From positions 62,001-126,000 of the forward strand of contig SKCR01041573.1 of NCBI GenBank assembly GCA_019454045.1: 64,000 bases of DNA, read 5' to 3'. The stretch is from Zanthoxylum bungeanum. Lineage: Eukaryota; Streptophyta; Magnoliopsida; Sapindales; Rutaceae. Both the position numbers and the translations under genes were made by a program. Under the pieces are notes generated by a model, which did not search any database, had not been told where the DNA came from, and saw nothing but the letters and a program-made list of their open reading frames with translations. Below, piece after piece: positions 53,781 through 64,000 of this stretch (position 1 is its first letter; each line of letters opens with the position of its first letter).

Positions 53781-56357
53781 TCGAGGTGACTTGGAATTAA
53801 ATTCAATGCAACCAATCTCATCTCATATTCAAATAGGCTTCCGGCCTGACAAATCTCAACTTATATACAAATAGGCCTATGCCTGACATTAGACAGATAA
53901 CTACAAACAAATACGTACTTAACACTATTTAAAATTATACATATGATACAAATAAATAAAACTAAGGCTGTGGGAGCCCATTACACATCCCAGAATAATA
54001 CAATTACCCAAGACCAACTTGACTGCATCGGGGTGATCCGTTGTTTTCAAGACGTCTCTAGAAATCTTCTAGCTCTTTAAGTTCAGTGAGAACCTGCAAA
54101 ACTAGCAAACTATTGAGGTGTTAGCTATAAAGCTCAGTAAGTAACTCACGTCTTATGTAAATATATCAAGTAACTATAAAAATATAAATAGTAATCAGAT
54201 ATAGGTAAATTTACACAAATTTATAAATCTTATCTCTATATCATGGCCGTTTACAATATTATACCTTGATAACTCACTCATTGTACTGAATGCAATGTTG
54301 CGGTAAACTTACCTTCTCGATTCCACACTATACTATGTATCTACCAAATTTTGGCATCTCTTCCACACATTCTGGAAGTTCTCAAGCGCATACGTACTCT
54401 TTGTTCCGTACTGTACCTATACTTTACATACTAGCGATATTAAATTTTCCTAAATTGTAATTAACTCATTAACTACCAAGCTACACAAACCTGTGGTGGT
54501 TTAGTCAGCTTAAACTATGGCTGGTAACTTCATATGGAATATGCATAAGCTAATTATGAGCTCTAAAAATTTACTGAAATACTGAGCTGAAACCTCAGAC
54601 CTCTATACAATAAAATATATCGACATTTGATTACATCCATTGGAATCCTCACAAACTACATTCTAAATGTAGTAAACTCAGCCCTTACATTAATATCACA
54701 AATCGACCATGCATCTCAACATACAATTTATACAGAGTACATACTTGTAACACACTACCATCTTACTCATTGAATATGAACTAGATATAACTAAACTTTC
54801 ATATCAAAGAATATCTCTTACTCATTGAATATGAACTAGATATAACTAAACTTTCATATCAAAGAAATATCTCTGCCAAATAGGGGACCAACTGTGGAGG
54901 GTCTAAATTCTGGAATCATATTTGGATAGAATAACAACTGCATCTGGCCCAATAAGGCAAGCTATATGCAAAAGCTAGAATTTTTCTATCTGAAAATCGT
55001 AAAACTTTAATACAAACTCTAAAAAATGTATAGAATTGTAAAATATGAAATCCCATATGTTAGAAAATATCATAGTCAGCTGGGAGTAAAACTGAATTCA
55101 AAATCTATGATGGTATACAAGATCAAGTAGTGTCAAAATTCAATACATGAAATTTCCATTTTGGTAATCTGTTGGAAATCAATTCTTTTTAAAAGTAAAC
55201 AGTTATGCAAAAGGATCATCATGAATATCTCCATACAACTGACAAAATCAATTTCAAATCAATGGATTCCATAATTAGTGAAATCAAAACCTCTGTACTC
55301 TATAAAACTGTAAAACGCTTGTGTAAACTTTTGAATCTTTATAGTTAAAAATCACATAAAACTTACTAAATACTTTTATCTAAAAACTTTACAAGTCATT
55401 GTAATAACTTGGGGATTATGGGCATTACGTATCGTCGTACCCATAAGCACATGTCTGAAATCCTTTGTAAAATCTGATGTTTAGGGGAATTACATATTGC
55501 CATCCCCTTAAACACCTAACTAGTGACATGGGGCATTACGTATCGCCGTCCCTCACGACACTAAGGCTGAGATCTAGGGCATTATGTATCGCCATCCCCT
55601 AGTCTCGAATCTAGATTTGAAATGGAGCATATGGGCGTTACGTATCGCCTTCCCCTAAGCCTCAAATATGTATATGTCCGTGTCACTAAAATAAGGATCC
55701 ATGGGCATTACGTATCACCGTCCCCCTGGTCCTGGATCTGTATCTGTCTAATTCACTGAAACTATTATCTAGGGGCATTACGTATCGCCGTCCCCTAGTC
55801 CTGGATCTGTATCTATCAATGTCACTGCAATTAGTATCCATGGGCGTTATGTATCATCGTCCCTCTGGTTCTGGATCTGTTTATCTGTCTGTGTCACTGA
55901 AACTAAAATCTAGGGGCATTATGTTTCCCGTCCCCCTTATTCTCGATATGTATATGTCCATGTACACCGTGTCTCTCTTGGGTATGCAAAATACATATGC
56001 ATTATCATAGTAACCAAAATGAACATGTAAGTCATGCGATACGATGCAATGCAATGATCTATATACACATCAACACAGTCATCCATAATCAATCACAAGC
56101 TGGTGACATCTCAGTCATCCCATACATACAAACTGGACCCGTGTCCTATTTCAAACACATCCATGTGAAAAATGCTTGCATATGTCATCAAACATATCAA
56201 CACATTTCATACAACTGGACCCACACTCAGATCAAAACTATTCCAGCCCAAAATCCAAGCTGTAATCTGGAAAACTTCATTAAAACTCTTTTACATCTCG
56301 AGTACTGAAACATGTTTTACAAGAAGATATGATTATCTTTGAAAATGAAATGATAGG
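53781..56357. repeat. Ty3/gypsy-type LTR remnant with hairpin repeats
   Basis: About 2.6 kb without coding capacity, related to 34183-35410. It has an ACCTGCAAAACTAGCAAAC stretch near 54091 followed by a TTAGCTATAAAGCTCAGTAAG block (near 54120-54140), a layout seen in plant Ty3 LTRs read on the opposite strand, and the hairpin-repeat array 55416-55945. A 60-70 base direct duplication lies at about 54765-54868 (two copies of ATCTTACTCATTGAATATGA). The left edge is the copia-6 deletion junction and the right edge is the LTR of Athila-2. Confidence 0.6.
55416..55945. repeat. Array of nine hairpin-forming repeats
   Basis: Nine units share a core close to GGGCATTACGTATCGCCGTCCC and are spaced about 40-75 bases apart. 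Arms differ: TTATGGG / CCCATAA (55416-55446), TGTTTAGGGG / CCCCTTAAACA (55479-55514, one bulge), a longer imperfect pair at 55521-55565, GAGATCTAGGG / CCCCTAGTCTC (55569-55606), GGATCCATGGG / CCCCCTGGTCC (55695-55732) and CTAGGGG / CCCCTAG (55769-55798), plus weaker ones near 55630, 55838 and 55908. The last five sit in tandem units of about 70 bases with a shared spacer (CTGGATCTGTATCTGTC). Confidence 0.85.
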
Positions 56358-57553
56358 TGATTACGCCCAAAAAGTACTTGCGGTTATCGCAGTATAATTA
56401 GAGTGTCGATTCCTCAGAGAAATGGTTACAGAGAACTATTTCACATAAACAAAACGTCAGCTGCAACTTAATTAAATAGAAAGATTAAATTGGCAATTTA
56501 AACTAAGTATTATGAAAAGTTTGCAGGAATTATCAATAGAAAGGAAAAACAAAGCGTCAGGAATCCCTCTTGTACCAAGTTCTTATATTCAGTTATTGAT
56601 TCTTTTTATTACTCAATTGAAGGTTTCACATCCCAAACCAATAATCAGAAAGTATTCAATTCTAAGCATATTAAATTCTAAGGTAATTGATGATTTACCT
56701 CCTCTATGTTAACAACACACAAAGTTATCATTCTGACCTATCTAACATCGATAATATACCTTCAAGCAATACTGCAGCAGAAGATCAACTCCCAAAACAA
56801 CTTTACCAGTCACAACTGGGTTCACAAATCACACATAGAAGAAGCATGACTGGATCTATATGCAAATTGAATAAGCACAGTTTCTGGATTCATAAAATGA
56901 AAGATAATAAAGAATAATAAACATCAATTGTATTAAGTAATAAACTTCATCCAAGAATCAATAACATGAATATAAGAGTTGAATACAATAGTTCATCCTT
57001 AGCTTTGCCTAGGAGATTAGTTCTCTATCCAGAATAGAGAAACCGCGTTGATATATCGGAGAGACATCATGTTTGGCTTGAAGTTCTTCGTTCTTCTCTC
57101 TTGATTTTATATTTGTGGCTCTTTTTTTGAGTTTGTCCTCTATTTTTCTCTGATTTATCCTATTTTTCTCTAATTTTAGGGTTTAGGACGAAGTTGGATT
57201 TATATTGAAAAGTTTCGGAGTCCATATACGCATAAAACCCGTCAAAATTAGGGTTTTTAGGGTTTTCCGGGGGGCCGCAGCGCCCAATCCTCGGCACTTT
57301 TGTATGGACATGTTTTGGTGTGGGCGCCGCGGCGCCAGTGAGCTTTCTCTCCGCTGGTTCGTGCATCTTGCGTCTTGCTTCTCCCGCGTGCGTCTAATGC
57401 TTCTGTTAGGTCCTGAAACATGCTTAATTGCTCAATTCTTCATGTTCCATTAATCCATAATAACAAAGTACAAAATAAACTCTAATTAAGATTAAATACA
57501 TGATAATTAAGCTGAGTTAGTGATGTTCAAAGTACATTTTCTTGCACTTATCA
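56358..57553 (-). repeat. Athila-2 3' LTR
   Basis: About 1.2 kb; plus-strand ends TGATTACGCCC and TTGCACTTATCA. It contains a GC-rich island (57268-57345) in otherwise AT-rich sequence, with the perfect 14-base palindrome GGCGCCGCGGCGCC at 57323-57336. Confidence 0.75.
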
Positions 57554-57564
57554 CTGCCCCAACC
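57554..57564 (-). other. Polypurine tract of Athila-2
   Basis: Minus-strand GGTTGGGGCAG next to the 3' LTR start TGATAAGTGC. Confidence 0.75.
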
Positions 57565-58756
57565 AGCTTATTGCTAGTCCCTTGCAATTCAAGCGCAAAA
57601 ATAAGATAAGAACTAAATAAATAAATAAAAACTATCTAAGCCACTTTCGTAGGGATCACAATTGCATTTAGCCTATGCATTAAGCCTTTAAACCCCTAGG
57701 CGGCCATAGTGGATGAGTTATAGTCTCGTGAGGGCTTATAGTGATGACACCCATAAACGTCATTCAAAACACATACATTCATGCAAAAATAAAATGAAAT
57801 AGTCCCAATAGTTATACATAGTATTGTCCTCAAAGAATGCCTAGGAATGAAAGCAAAGAATATTCAAAGTACTCAATGAAACTCAAATCCAAGTCTTTGA
57901 ATAAATCATATAAGCCAGACTCACAGTGTGTGTGTGTAAAGGTTCATTTACACTCAATGATTTCGATTAAAAATTGGGATCCGATGGGTAAAACCAACCT
58001 AGATATCTCAAATGCATTCTGTAATTGCTTTTATGTGCTCAGTATGGTATGATGATTTTCTTTTTTCTTTCTTTTTTTAACATACTTACCTTTAAGGTAG
58101 CATTTCTCCTCATGGTGGTCATAACACTCTCACATAGGTAGCTTCATGCTTATCGGTTATATGTGGTTTAGTTTCTTTATTTTGAGACTTTTTCTTTTTA
58201 TTTTGTAACCATACCACACATCATAACATTGGAAAATCAGGATAGACATCTAAGCAAACAGTCATTCATCGACATACAATTTCTTCAACTAATCATCTTG
58301 CCAACTATATAGGCTTTCACTACTAAAAATCTATAGTTTAAGTGCTTATGAATCTAACTTAGATCAATTACTCAAAGCATCAGATACGAGTACATTAAAG
58401 AACTTATCATTTCTAAGATTTCACCCTAAAACAAACAATATTCATCATTGGACTTATGCTTTACTATGAATGACTAAAAACAAATAAAATATTTTTTCAA
58501 TTTTTAATTTTTTTTTTTTTATTTTTAAAGAATAATAAACAACTCAACAAGAATAACACATACACAACTAGGCAAAACACACGATAATACCACCCCCAAC
58601 CTAATTGAAACATTATCTTCAATGTAACAATATGAAAGACAAAAGATAAGGAATGAGTTCACCTGACCAGAGAGTTCGTGACCCTTGATGAAATATTGTG
58701 TTATCTTGAAAAAGAATTAAGAAACGAAATAAAACAAAATGAAGGAAGAAGAAAAA
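57565..58756 (-). other. Athila-2 3' non-coding region
   Basis: About 1.2 kb between integrase and polypurine tract, AT-rich, with T runs near 58510-58525 and a GTGTGTGTGTG run near 57927. Some Athila elements carry an envelope-like frame here; I see none. Confidence 0.6.
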
Positions 58757-59830
58757 TTAAAAATAACTAGATAATAAATAAAGACATAAATAAATAATGT
58801 AGAACAATGGGGTAAAGAAGATAGATCCGCATAAGTCAGCATGAGGGGCATCCTCTGCTGCAGTGATCTTATTGTCCAAGAACGGTTTTAGTCTCTGGCC
58901 ATTGACTTTGAACACTCTACCATCCATAGGATCTTCCACTTCGACAGATTCATTGGGGGAAACTAGCTTCACAATAAAAGGTCCAGTCCATCGGGATCGC
59001 AACTTTCCTAGGTGAAGATGGAGACGGGAATCATAGAGATAGACCTTTTGGTTGGGCTCTCAAAAATCTTCCTCATTATCTGTTTGCCATGGGCAGCTTT
59101 CATCTTTGCATTTTAGAGGTGGGAGTTGTCATAAGCATCATTTCGCAATTCTTCAAGTTCTGTCAGTTGTAGTTTCCTTGTGTACCGTATCACTCAGATC
59201 AAAGTTAAGAGTTTTAATAGCCCAATAGACTCTATGCTCTAACTCAACAGGTAAATGACAAGCCTTTCCAAATACAAGCCTGTAAGGAGATATCCCAAGT
59301 GGGGATTTATACATAGTACGGTATGCCCAAAGTGCATCTGGAAGGTGTAAAGACCAATCCTTGCGGTCGAGGTTTACTGTTTTCTTCAATATTTGTTTTA
59401 TTTCTCTATTTTCTAACTATGCATGGCCATTTATCTGGGGGTGATAAGTAGTAGAAATCTTATGCACCACATTGTACCTGCGCATCAAGGCCTCAAATGA
59501 TCGATTAGAAAAATGTGTCCCATGATCACTAATAATGACATGTGGGGTACCAAAGTGTGACAATACATGTTCCCTTAATAATTTAACCACAGTAGTGTTA
59601 TCATTAGCTCGGCATGCCACTGCCTCAACCTATTTAGACACATAATCTACTACAAGAAGAATGTAAAGGTATACAAAAGAAGGTGGAAAAGGTTCCATAA
59701 AATCAATACCCGAATAATCAAATACTCCAATGACAAGAATATGGTTAAGATGCATCATATGACGACGGGATAGAGCATCTAATTTTTGACACCTTTCACA
59801 AGAGCGACAGAACCCATTTGTATCCTTAAA
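58757..59830 (-). pseudogene. Athila-2 integrase
   Basis: Zinc domain piece with CRSCERCQK near 59785-59815, then frame 59417-59620 (ACRANDNTTVVKLLREHVL, HVIISDHGTHFSNRSFEAL with the second catalytic Asp). That frame ends NGHA-stop: the TAG occupies the position of the catalytic Glu in the NGQAE motif, so the third catalytic residue is lost. [26 protein letters not shown] and [20 protein letters not shown] follow (59153-59389). The C-terminal part 58757-59002 has RSRWTGPFIVKLVSP and VFKVNGQRLKPFLDN, the usual Athila integrase end. Confidence 0.92.
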
Positions 59831-61440
59831 TAGAGTTTTCTTTATTGAGAAGTGGCATTCATATGCATGGGAATGACAAAAGGTAAGGACACTCAGAACT
59901 TCATCTTCAGGAATACAACAGTGTAATATTTGGTCAGTGAGGTATTTAAATAAAAATGGATCATCCCAATAAAAATTACATACTTCGAACAGGAATTTAC
60001 ACTTATCTTATGCACTCCAAATGGATGGACACTCACCGAAAACTAAGTAGTTGAAAATATATGCATACCATGGTGCTCATGTGACCGTAAAAAGATATTC
60101 ATCAGGGAAAGCATCATGAATTGGTGGGCCATCGGCGGAGTCGTTAAACTCCAAGCGAGATAAGCGATCTGCAATCATATTTTCAACACTTTTTTTATCC
60201 TTGATGGTTAGATCGAATTCCTATAACAATAGAATCTACATAATCAATCTTGCATTAGCATCTTCTTTGAAAGAAGGTACTTAAGAGCTGCATGATCCAT
60301 GAAAACAGTGATGGGAGAGCCAATAAGTTATGCACGAAATTTTTCTAAAGCAAAAACTATCGCTAACAGTTCTTTTTCTGTTGTGGTATAGTTCATTTAA
60401 GCATTATTTAAGGTCCTGAAAGCATAATAGACAATGAAAGTTTTCCCTTCTCATCTTTTTTCGAAAACTGCCCCAAATGCGTAGTCACTAGCATCACACA
60501 TAATTTCAAATGGCAAATTCCAATGAGGTGGTTGCATAATTGGGGCAGAGGTGAGTTTAGTGACTAACGTTGTAAAGGCTTCTTCACATTCTTGTATCCA
60601 TTCAAACAAAGAGTCTTTAACAAGAAGGTTACATAGTGGTCTAGAGATAGAAGAAACATTATGTATAAACCTCCTATAGAAACCAGCATGCCCAAGAAAA
60701 GACCGAACATCTTTCACGATTTTGGGTATAAGTAGTTTGGATATCAACTCAATTTTTGATTTGTCGACTTCAATACCATTGGAAGAGATAATATGACCTA
60801 GAACAATCCCTGAAGATACCATAAAATGACAGTTTTCCCAATTCAGAACGAGGCCTTTTTCTTGACAACGACTTAACAATGCTATCAGATTAAGTAAGCA
60901 TGCATCAAAGGAATCGCCAAACACTGTTAAGTCATCCATACACTTCCATGCATTTCTCAATCATGTCACTAAAAATACTTAGCATGCATGTCTGAAAAGT
61001 AGTAGAGGCATTACAAAAACCAAATAACATACGGCGAAAAGCATAAGTGCCAATGAGACAGGTGAAGGGATTTTTTTTCTTGGTCTTCTAAGGAAATATC
61101 AATTTGATAGTAACCTGAATAACCATCTAGAAAATAGTAGAACGAATGATCTGCTACCCGTTCAAGAATCTGATCAATAAAAGAAAGAGAGAAATGGTCT
61201 TTTCGAGTGGCAGCATTCAACTTCATATAATCTATGCACATGCGCCAGCCTGTGACTACCTTAGTAGGAACTAGTTCTCCTGCCTCATTTTGCACAACAG
61301 TAATACCCGATGTTTTAGGGATGACCTGCGTAGGATTAACCCAGTTACTATTAGCAATTGGGTATATAATACCCGCATCTAGTAACTTTATCACTTCATT
61401 TCACACCACTTCTTTCATGGTGGGGTTAAGTCTACGTTGA
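59831..61440 (-). pseudogene. Athila-2 reverse transcriptase and RNase H
   Basis: RT frame 61011-61394: KLLDAGIIYPIANSNWV, GWRMCIDYMKLNAATRKDHF and YYFLDGYSGYYQI, ending in a frameshift at about 61080. Frame 60451-60960 has MDDLTVFGDSF (the catalytic Asp pair), KIVKDVRSFLGHAGFYRRFI and, at its end, MCDASDYAFGAVFEKR, the start of RNase H. RNase H continues near 60230-60420 (NYTTTEKELLAIVFALEKF, then DHAALKYLLSKK) with a stop. The rest to 59831 is the RNase H-integrase spacer, with several stops. Confidence 0.92.
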
Positions 61441-62500
61441 TGGTCTCTATGAGGAGTGGCCCCCTCTTCTAGGTGAATCATATGGGAAAAATTAAGTGGC
61501 TGATACCTTTAATGTCTCTTATGGTCCAGCCAAGTACAGATTTATGCTCACTGAACATATCAAGTAGTTTCTTGCTTTGTGATGCACTTAGCTCTGATGA
61601 AATAATAATAGGAAATGTATCATTTGGCTCGAAAAATGCATGATGAAGGCCTTCTGGCAGTGGTTTTAGTTTGACCTTTGGTGTTTCAACTGTGGAAGGC
61701 TTCGCTTTCTCCATGTCTCCTGGTAGAGCCTCAAACTGTGGCTGCCACACTCCTGTTCCATGCTCTTATAAAATGAAACAGCCACTAGAGACATCAGAAG
61801 CTTCAGTTGAATCAAGAATATCTAAGATGTCTGAGTGAAGAATAAGGTTTTCAGGGGGGTCAGAGACCTGTTGAATGGAATCCATTTTCGACACAACTGT
61901 GTCTATCAAATATGTATGATGACATTTATCATCATCTGGTGGTTTTTTACTGACGTAAAAAATATTCACTTCCAATGTCAAGTTCCCGAATGACAACTTC
62001 ATGAGACCATTCCTACAATTAATAAGGGCATTGGCTGTAGCAAGGAAATGTCTACCCAAGATGAGAGGAATTTTAGATTCAGTTTTGACCACAGACTGGG
62101 TGTCTAGAATTAGAAAGTCAACTGGGTAGTAGAATTTATCGATTTAGGGTAAGTCGTCCTCAACTACTCCCCGTGGAGTTCTGATAGAGCGATCAACTAA
62201 CTGTAGAACCACAGAAGTAGGATTAATCTCTCAAAGCCCTAACTTCATATAGATGGAGTATGGCATTAGATTAACACTCGCGCCCAAATCTAATAGAGCT
62301 TGACCAAACTCATAAGTGCCAATGTGGCAGGTAATAGTGGGGCAACCTAGGTGTTTGTATTTTGGTGGAGCCCTCTGGTTAATCACTATACTCGCTTGCT
62401 CTATCAGGAATGCAGTCTTATTCACATGATGCTTTCTTTTCATGGTGCATAGATCCTTCAAAACCTTCGCATAAGAGGGAACCTGTTTGATTACATGTAA
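61441..62500 (-). pseudogene. Athila-2 protease and protease-RT linker
   Basis: The aspartic protease site is in frame 62231-62461: ALLDLGASVNLMPYSIYMKL, where DLGA is the usual Athila form of the catalytic triplet. After a stop near 62229 and a break at 62093, frame 61766-62092 continues with LILGRHFLATANALINCRNG and LMKLSFGNLTLEVNIF. The linker frame 61478-61750 (KLKPLPEGLHHAFFEPND, KKLLDMFSEHKSVLGWTI) leads to RT. Confidence 0.9.
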
Positions 62501-63704
62501 CAGAGGAAGGTTAATTTTTACATGCTTAAGATGTTCTAGGATCTCACCATTAGGGTCTATAGTTTTGGTAGTAGGCCTAAGAGCTTGAGGGAAAAAGACT
62601 CTAACTTGGCTCGGTGACTCTTATTCTTCCTGAGGAGTATTTTCACTATTATCCTTAGTGGCACCTGCATCGTTGGAGGTGTACTGCATCTCTACCTCCT
62701 TTCCATTCCTAGTGATTATGGCATTAACACCCTTTATATTGGCACCCTCATGATCAGCCTGTGCCATGTGTTGCCCTTGTGGATTAGGTTGAGCTTGAGA
62801 TGGGAATTTGCTTGGTTCTTTCACACTTTGGGCATTAGTCAATTTGGAAACTTGTCTCTTAATCTCCTTATTCTCCTCATCCATTTGGGTCATTAGTGAC
62901 TCAAACCTTTAATTGGTTTTTCTCTTGGCCTCCACAAATGCTTGCATAGTATCCTCTAAAGAATTCCTAGGAATGGCAGGTCTGTGATATTAAGGAGCAC
63001 TATAAGCACTAGGTTGTGATGTCTGACTCGGCTGATGAGACTCTTGTTTCCAACTAAAGTTGGGATGGTTCCTCCACCAGGGTTATAAGTGTCTGAGTAA
63101 TATATATAAGGCTTTATGTACATCCCTAATGCATTGAAGCTCTCTAGGGGTTAGACCGTCATAAAAATAACTTACTAAGCGCCAACTCTCATACCCATGG
63201 TTAGGACAACTAGCTAACATCTCTTTATATCTCTCCCATGTTTGATAAAAGGTCTCACTGTCCTTTTGGGAGAAGGTTGAGATTTGTCTTTTCAAGGAAT
63301 TAGTCTTATGGTGTGAGAAGTATTTGTTGAAAAATTTCTGTGTCATCTCACCCTATGATCCTATTGACATAGGTCTTAAAGAGTACAACCAGCTCTTATA
63401 TCTATCCTTAAGAGTAAATGGGAAGAACTTAAGTCTAATTGTGTCGGTAGTTCCAAACTGGTCATGGAAGGTTGCTACGACCTCTTCAAACTCCCTAATG
63501 TGCACATAAGGATTCTCGTTCTCCAAACCATGAAAAGGTGGGAGATAATGTATCATTCCAAGCTTCAAGTCTATGTATGGTGCATTAATGGGAAACATGA
63601 TGCACGATGGTGTAGTTGTGCGAGTTGGGTGGAGGTACTCTTCAAGAGTCCTCATAGGTGGTCTCTCGTACTCACTCATAATATGTGCGCTAGATGTGGA
63701 AGGT
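62501..63704 (-). pseudogene. Athila-2 gag
   Basis: The start at 63679 (MSEYERPPMRTLEEYLHPTR) looks natural for this family. The capsid region continues through IREFEEVVATFHDQFGTTDT and FFPFTLKDRYKSWLYSLRP, then, after a stop near 63353, RQISTFSQKDSETFYQTWER and NHGYESWRLVSYFYDGLTPR (63083-63346). The YNPG-WRNHPNFSW hallmark near 63035-63095 is split by a one-base loss. The C-terminal part 62621-62893 has VNAIITRNGKEVE before a stop. It lies about 26 bases downstream of the copia-7 insertion edge. Confidence 0.92.
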
Positions 63705-64000
63705 GTTGAGTTTCAATCAAGTCCCAAGATCATTTATAATGCATAAAAACGAGTTGAATACAACCAAATGAGGTGCGGAAAAACTCACATGGATCGGTAG
63801 AGATGCAACGAAGATGGACCACGAACTGCTCTCCCTTGCTCGGCAGTGAGCTGCGCGTGGTAGGGGCTGCACGGTGGTGACTGGTTCGGCTTCTCCAAGG
63901 TTCGGCCATTGATGGACACATTGAAGCTCCAAGCTTCAAGCTTCCAAGCTCACGAACTCACTTCCCTATCACCTTTGTATTCCTCCATGAGTGTGCTAGC
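63705..64000 (-). repeat. Copia-7 LTR edge (partial)
   Basis: TGTTGAGTTTC.AATCAAGTCCCAAGATCAT resembles the plus-strand start of the copia-1 LTR. Later blocks also match it (GAAGCTCCAAGCTT, TTCCCTATCACCTT, GTGTGCTAGC against 1041-1120). It is therefore the edge of a further copia element, probably minus strand like copia-1, and runs off the window. The flank GAAGG (63700-63704) would be its left target duplication. Confidence 0.75.

Larger units (their letters stand above)
56358..63704 (-). mobile_element. Athila-2: Ty3/gypsy (Athila-type) element, minus strand, 5' part outside the window
   Basis: The 3' LTR (56358-57553), polypurine tract, long 3' non-coding region, integrase, RNase H, RT, protease and gag are readable from left to right on the minus strand. 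Integrase after RT defines Ty3/gypsy; the DLGAS protease and YNPGWRNHPNFSW-type gag motif are of the Athila kind. Stops and frameshifts break every domain. It is interrupted by copia-7 at 63705, just upstream of the gag start, so its 5' LTR and primer site would lie beyond the window. Confidence 0.92.

Noticed and set aside
55416..55945. Possible CRISPR array because of regularly spaced partial palindromes.
   Set aside because: Eukaryotic repeat context, variable arms, and spacers that are themselves tandemly repeated; no cas genes. It is an LTR-internal tandem repeat.
57160..57453. Overlapping open frames in the GC-rich part of the Athila-2 LTR.
   Set aside because: They arise from local GC-richness; they lie wholly within an LTR and match no motif I recognise.

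Overview
The window looks like intergenic heterochromatin of a flowering plant. It is AT-rich, and essentially all of it is accounted for by nested, decayed LTR retrotransposons: at least five Ty1/copia elements (one of them only as an edge), two Ty3/gypsy elements of the Athila/Tat type plus a third Athila-type LTR, two pieces of another Ty3/gypsy-type LTR, and one non-autonomous hAT transposon. I see no host protein-coding gene, tRNA, rRNA or CRISPR array. The species cannot be told from the sequence. The plant assignment rests on element types (Athila-type gag/pol with a tRNA-Asp primer site, copia elements with initiator-Met primer sites, long AT-rich LTRs).

Layout. 1-857 and 21254-23990 are the two halves of an old degenerate sequence split by copia-1 (863-21248, minus strand, target duplication ATATT). 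Copia-1 carries copia-2 in its untranslated leader (7501-17873, plus strand, target duplication CATAC), and the 5' LTR of copia-2 carries a 903-bp hAT-type element (9714-10616, 8-bp duplication ACTAAAAT). Copia-3 (23996-34177, plus strand, duplication CTGAT) belongs to the same family as copia-1 but lies in the opposite orientation. It is followed by a Ty3-type LTR remnant (34183-35410).

35411-49850 is an Athila-type LTR interrupted after 8 bases by a second Athila-type element (35419-48803, minus strand). That element in turn holds copia-4 (37211-45770, minus strand) in its left LTR, and a deletion has removed the end of copia-4 together with the pol region of the host element. Copia-6 (49851-53780, minus strand) sits in the older Athila LTR and lost its 5' half in another deletion. 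53781-56357 is a second Ty3-type LTR remnant with an array of hairpin-forming repeats. Athila-2 (56358 to 63704, minus strand) keeps gag, protease, RT, RNase H and integrase in recognisable but broken form; the edge of copia-7 interrupts it at 63705.

No element is intact. Stops, frameshifts and lost catalytic residues affect every polyprotein, so nothing here is expected to move on its own. The most informative signals are: (1) an array of repeats whose stem arms vary in sequence but largely stay complementary (55416-55945, with relatives at 34840-35145); (2) a TGA stop at the same RNase H codon in copia-1, copia-3 and copia-6, which implies that the spreading source copies already carried it; (3) clear nesting and deletion junctions that give a relative history of the locus. 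All boundaries and identities were read by eye, so edges given without a target duplication may be off by several bases.
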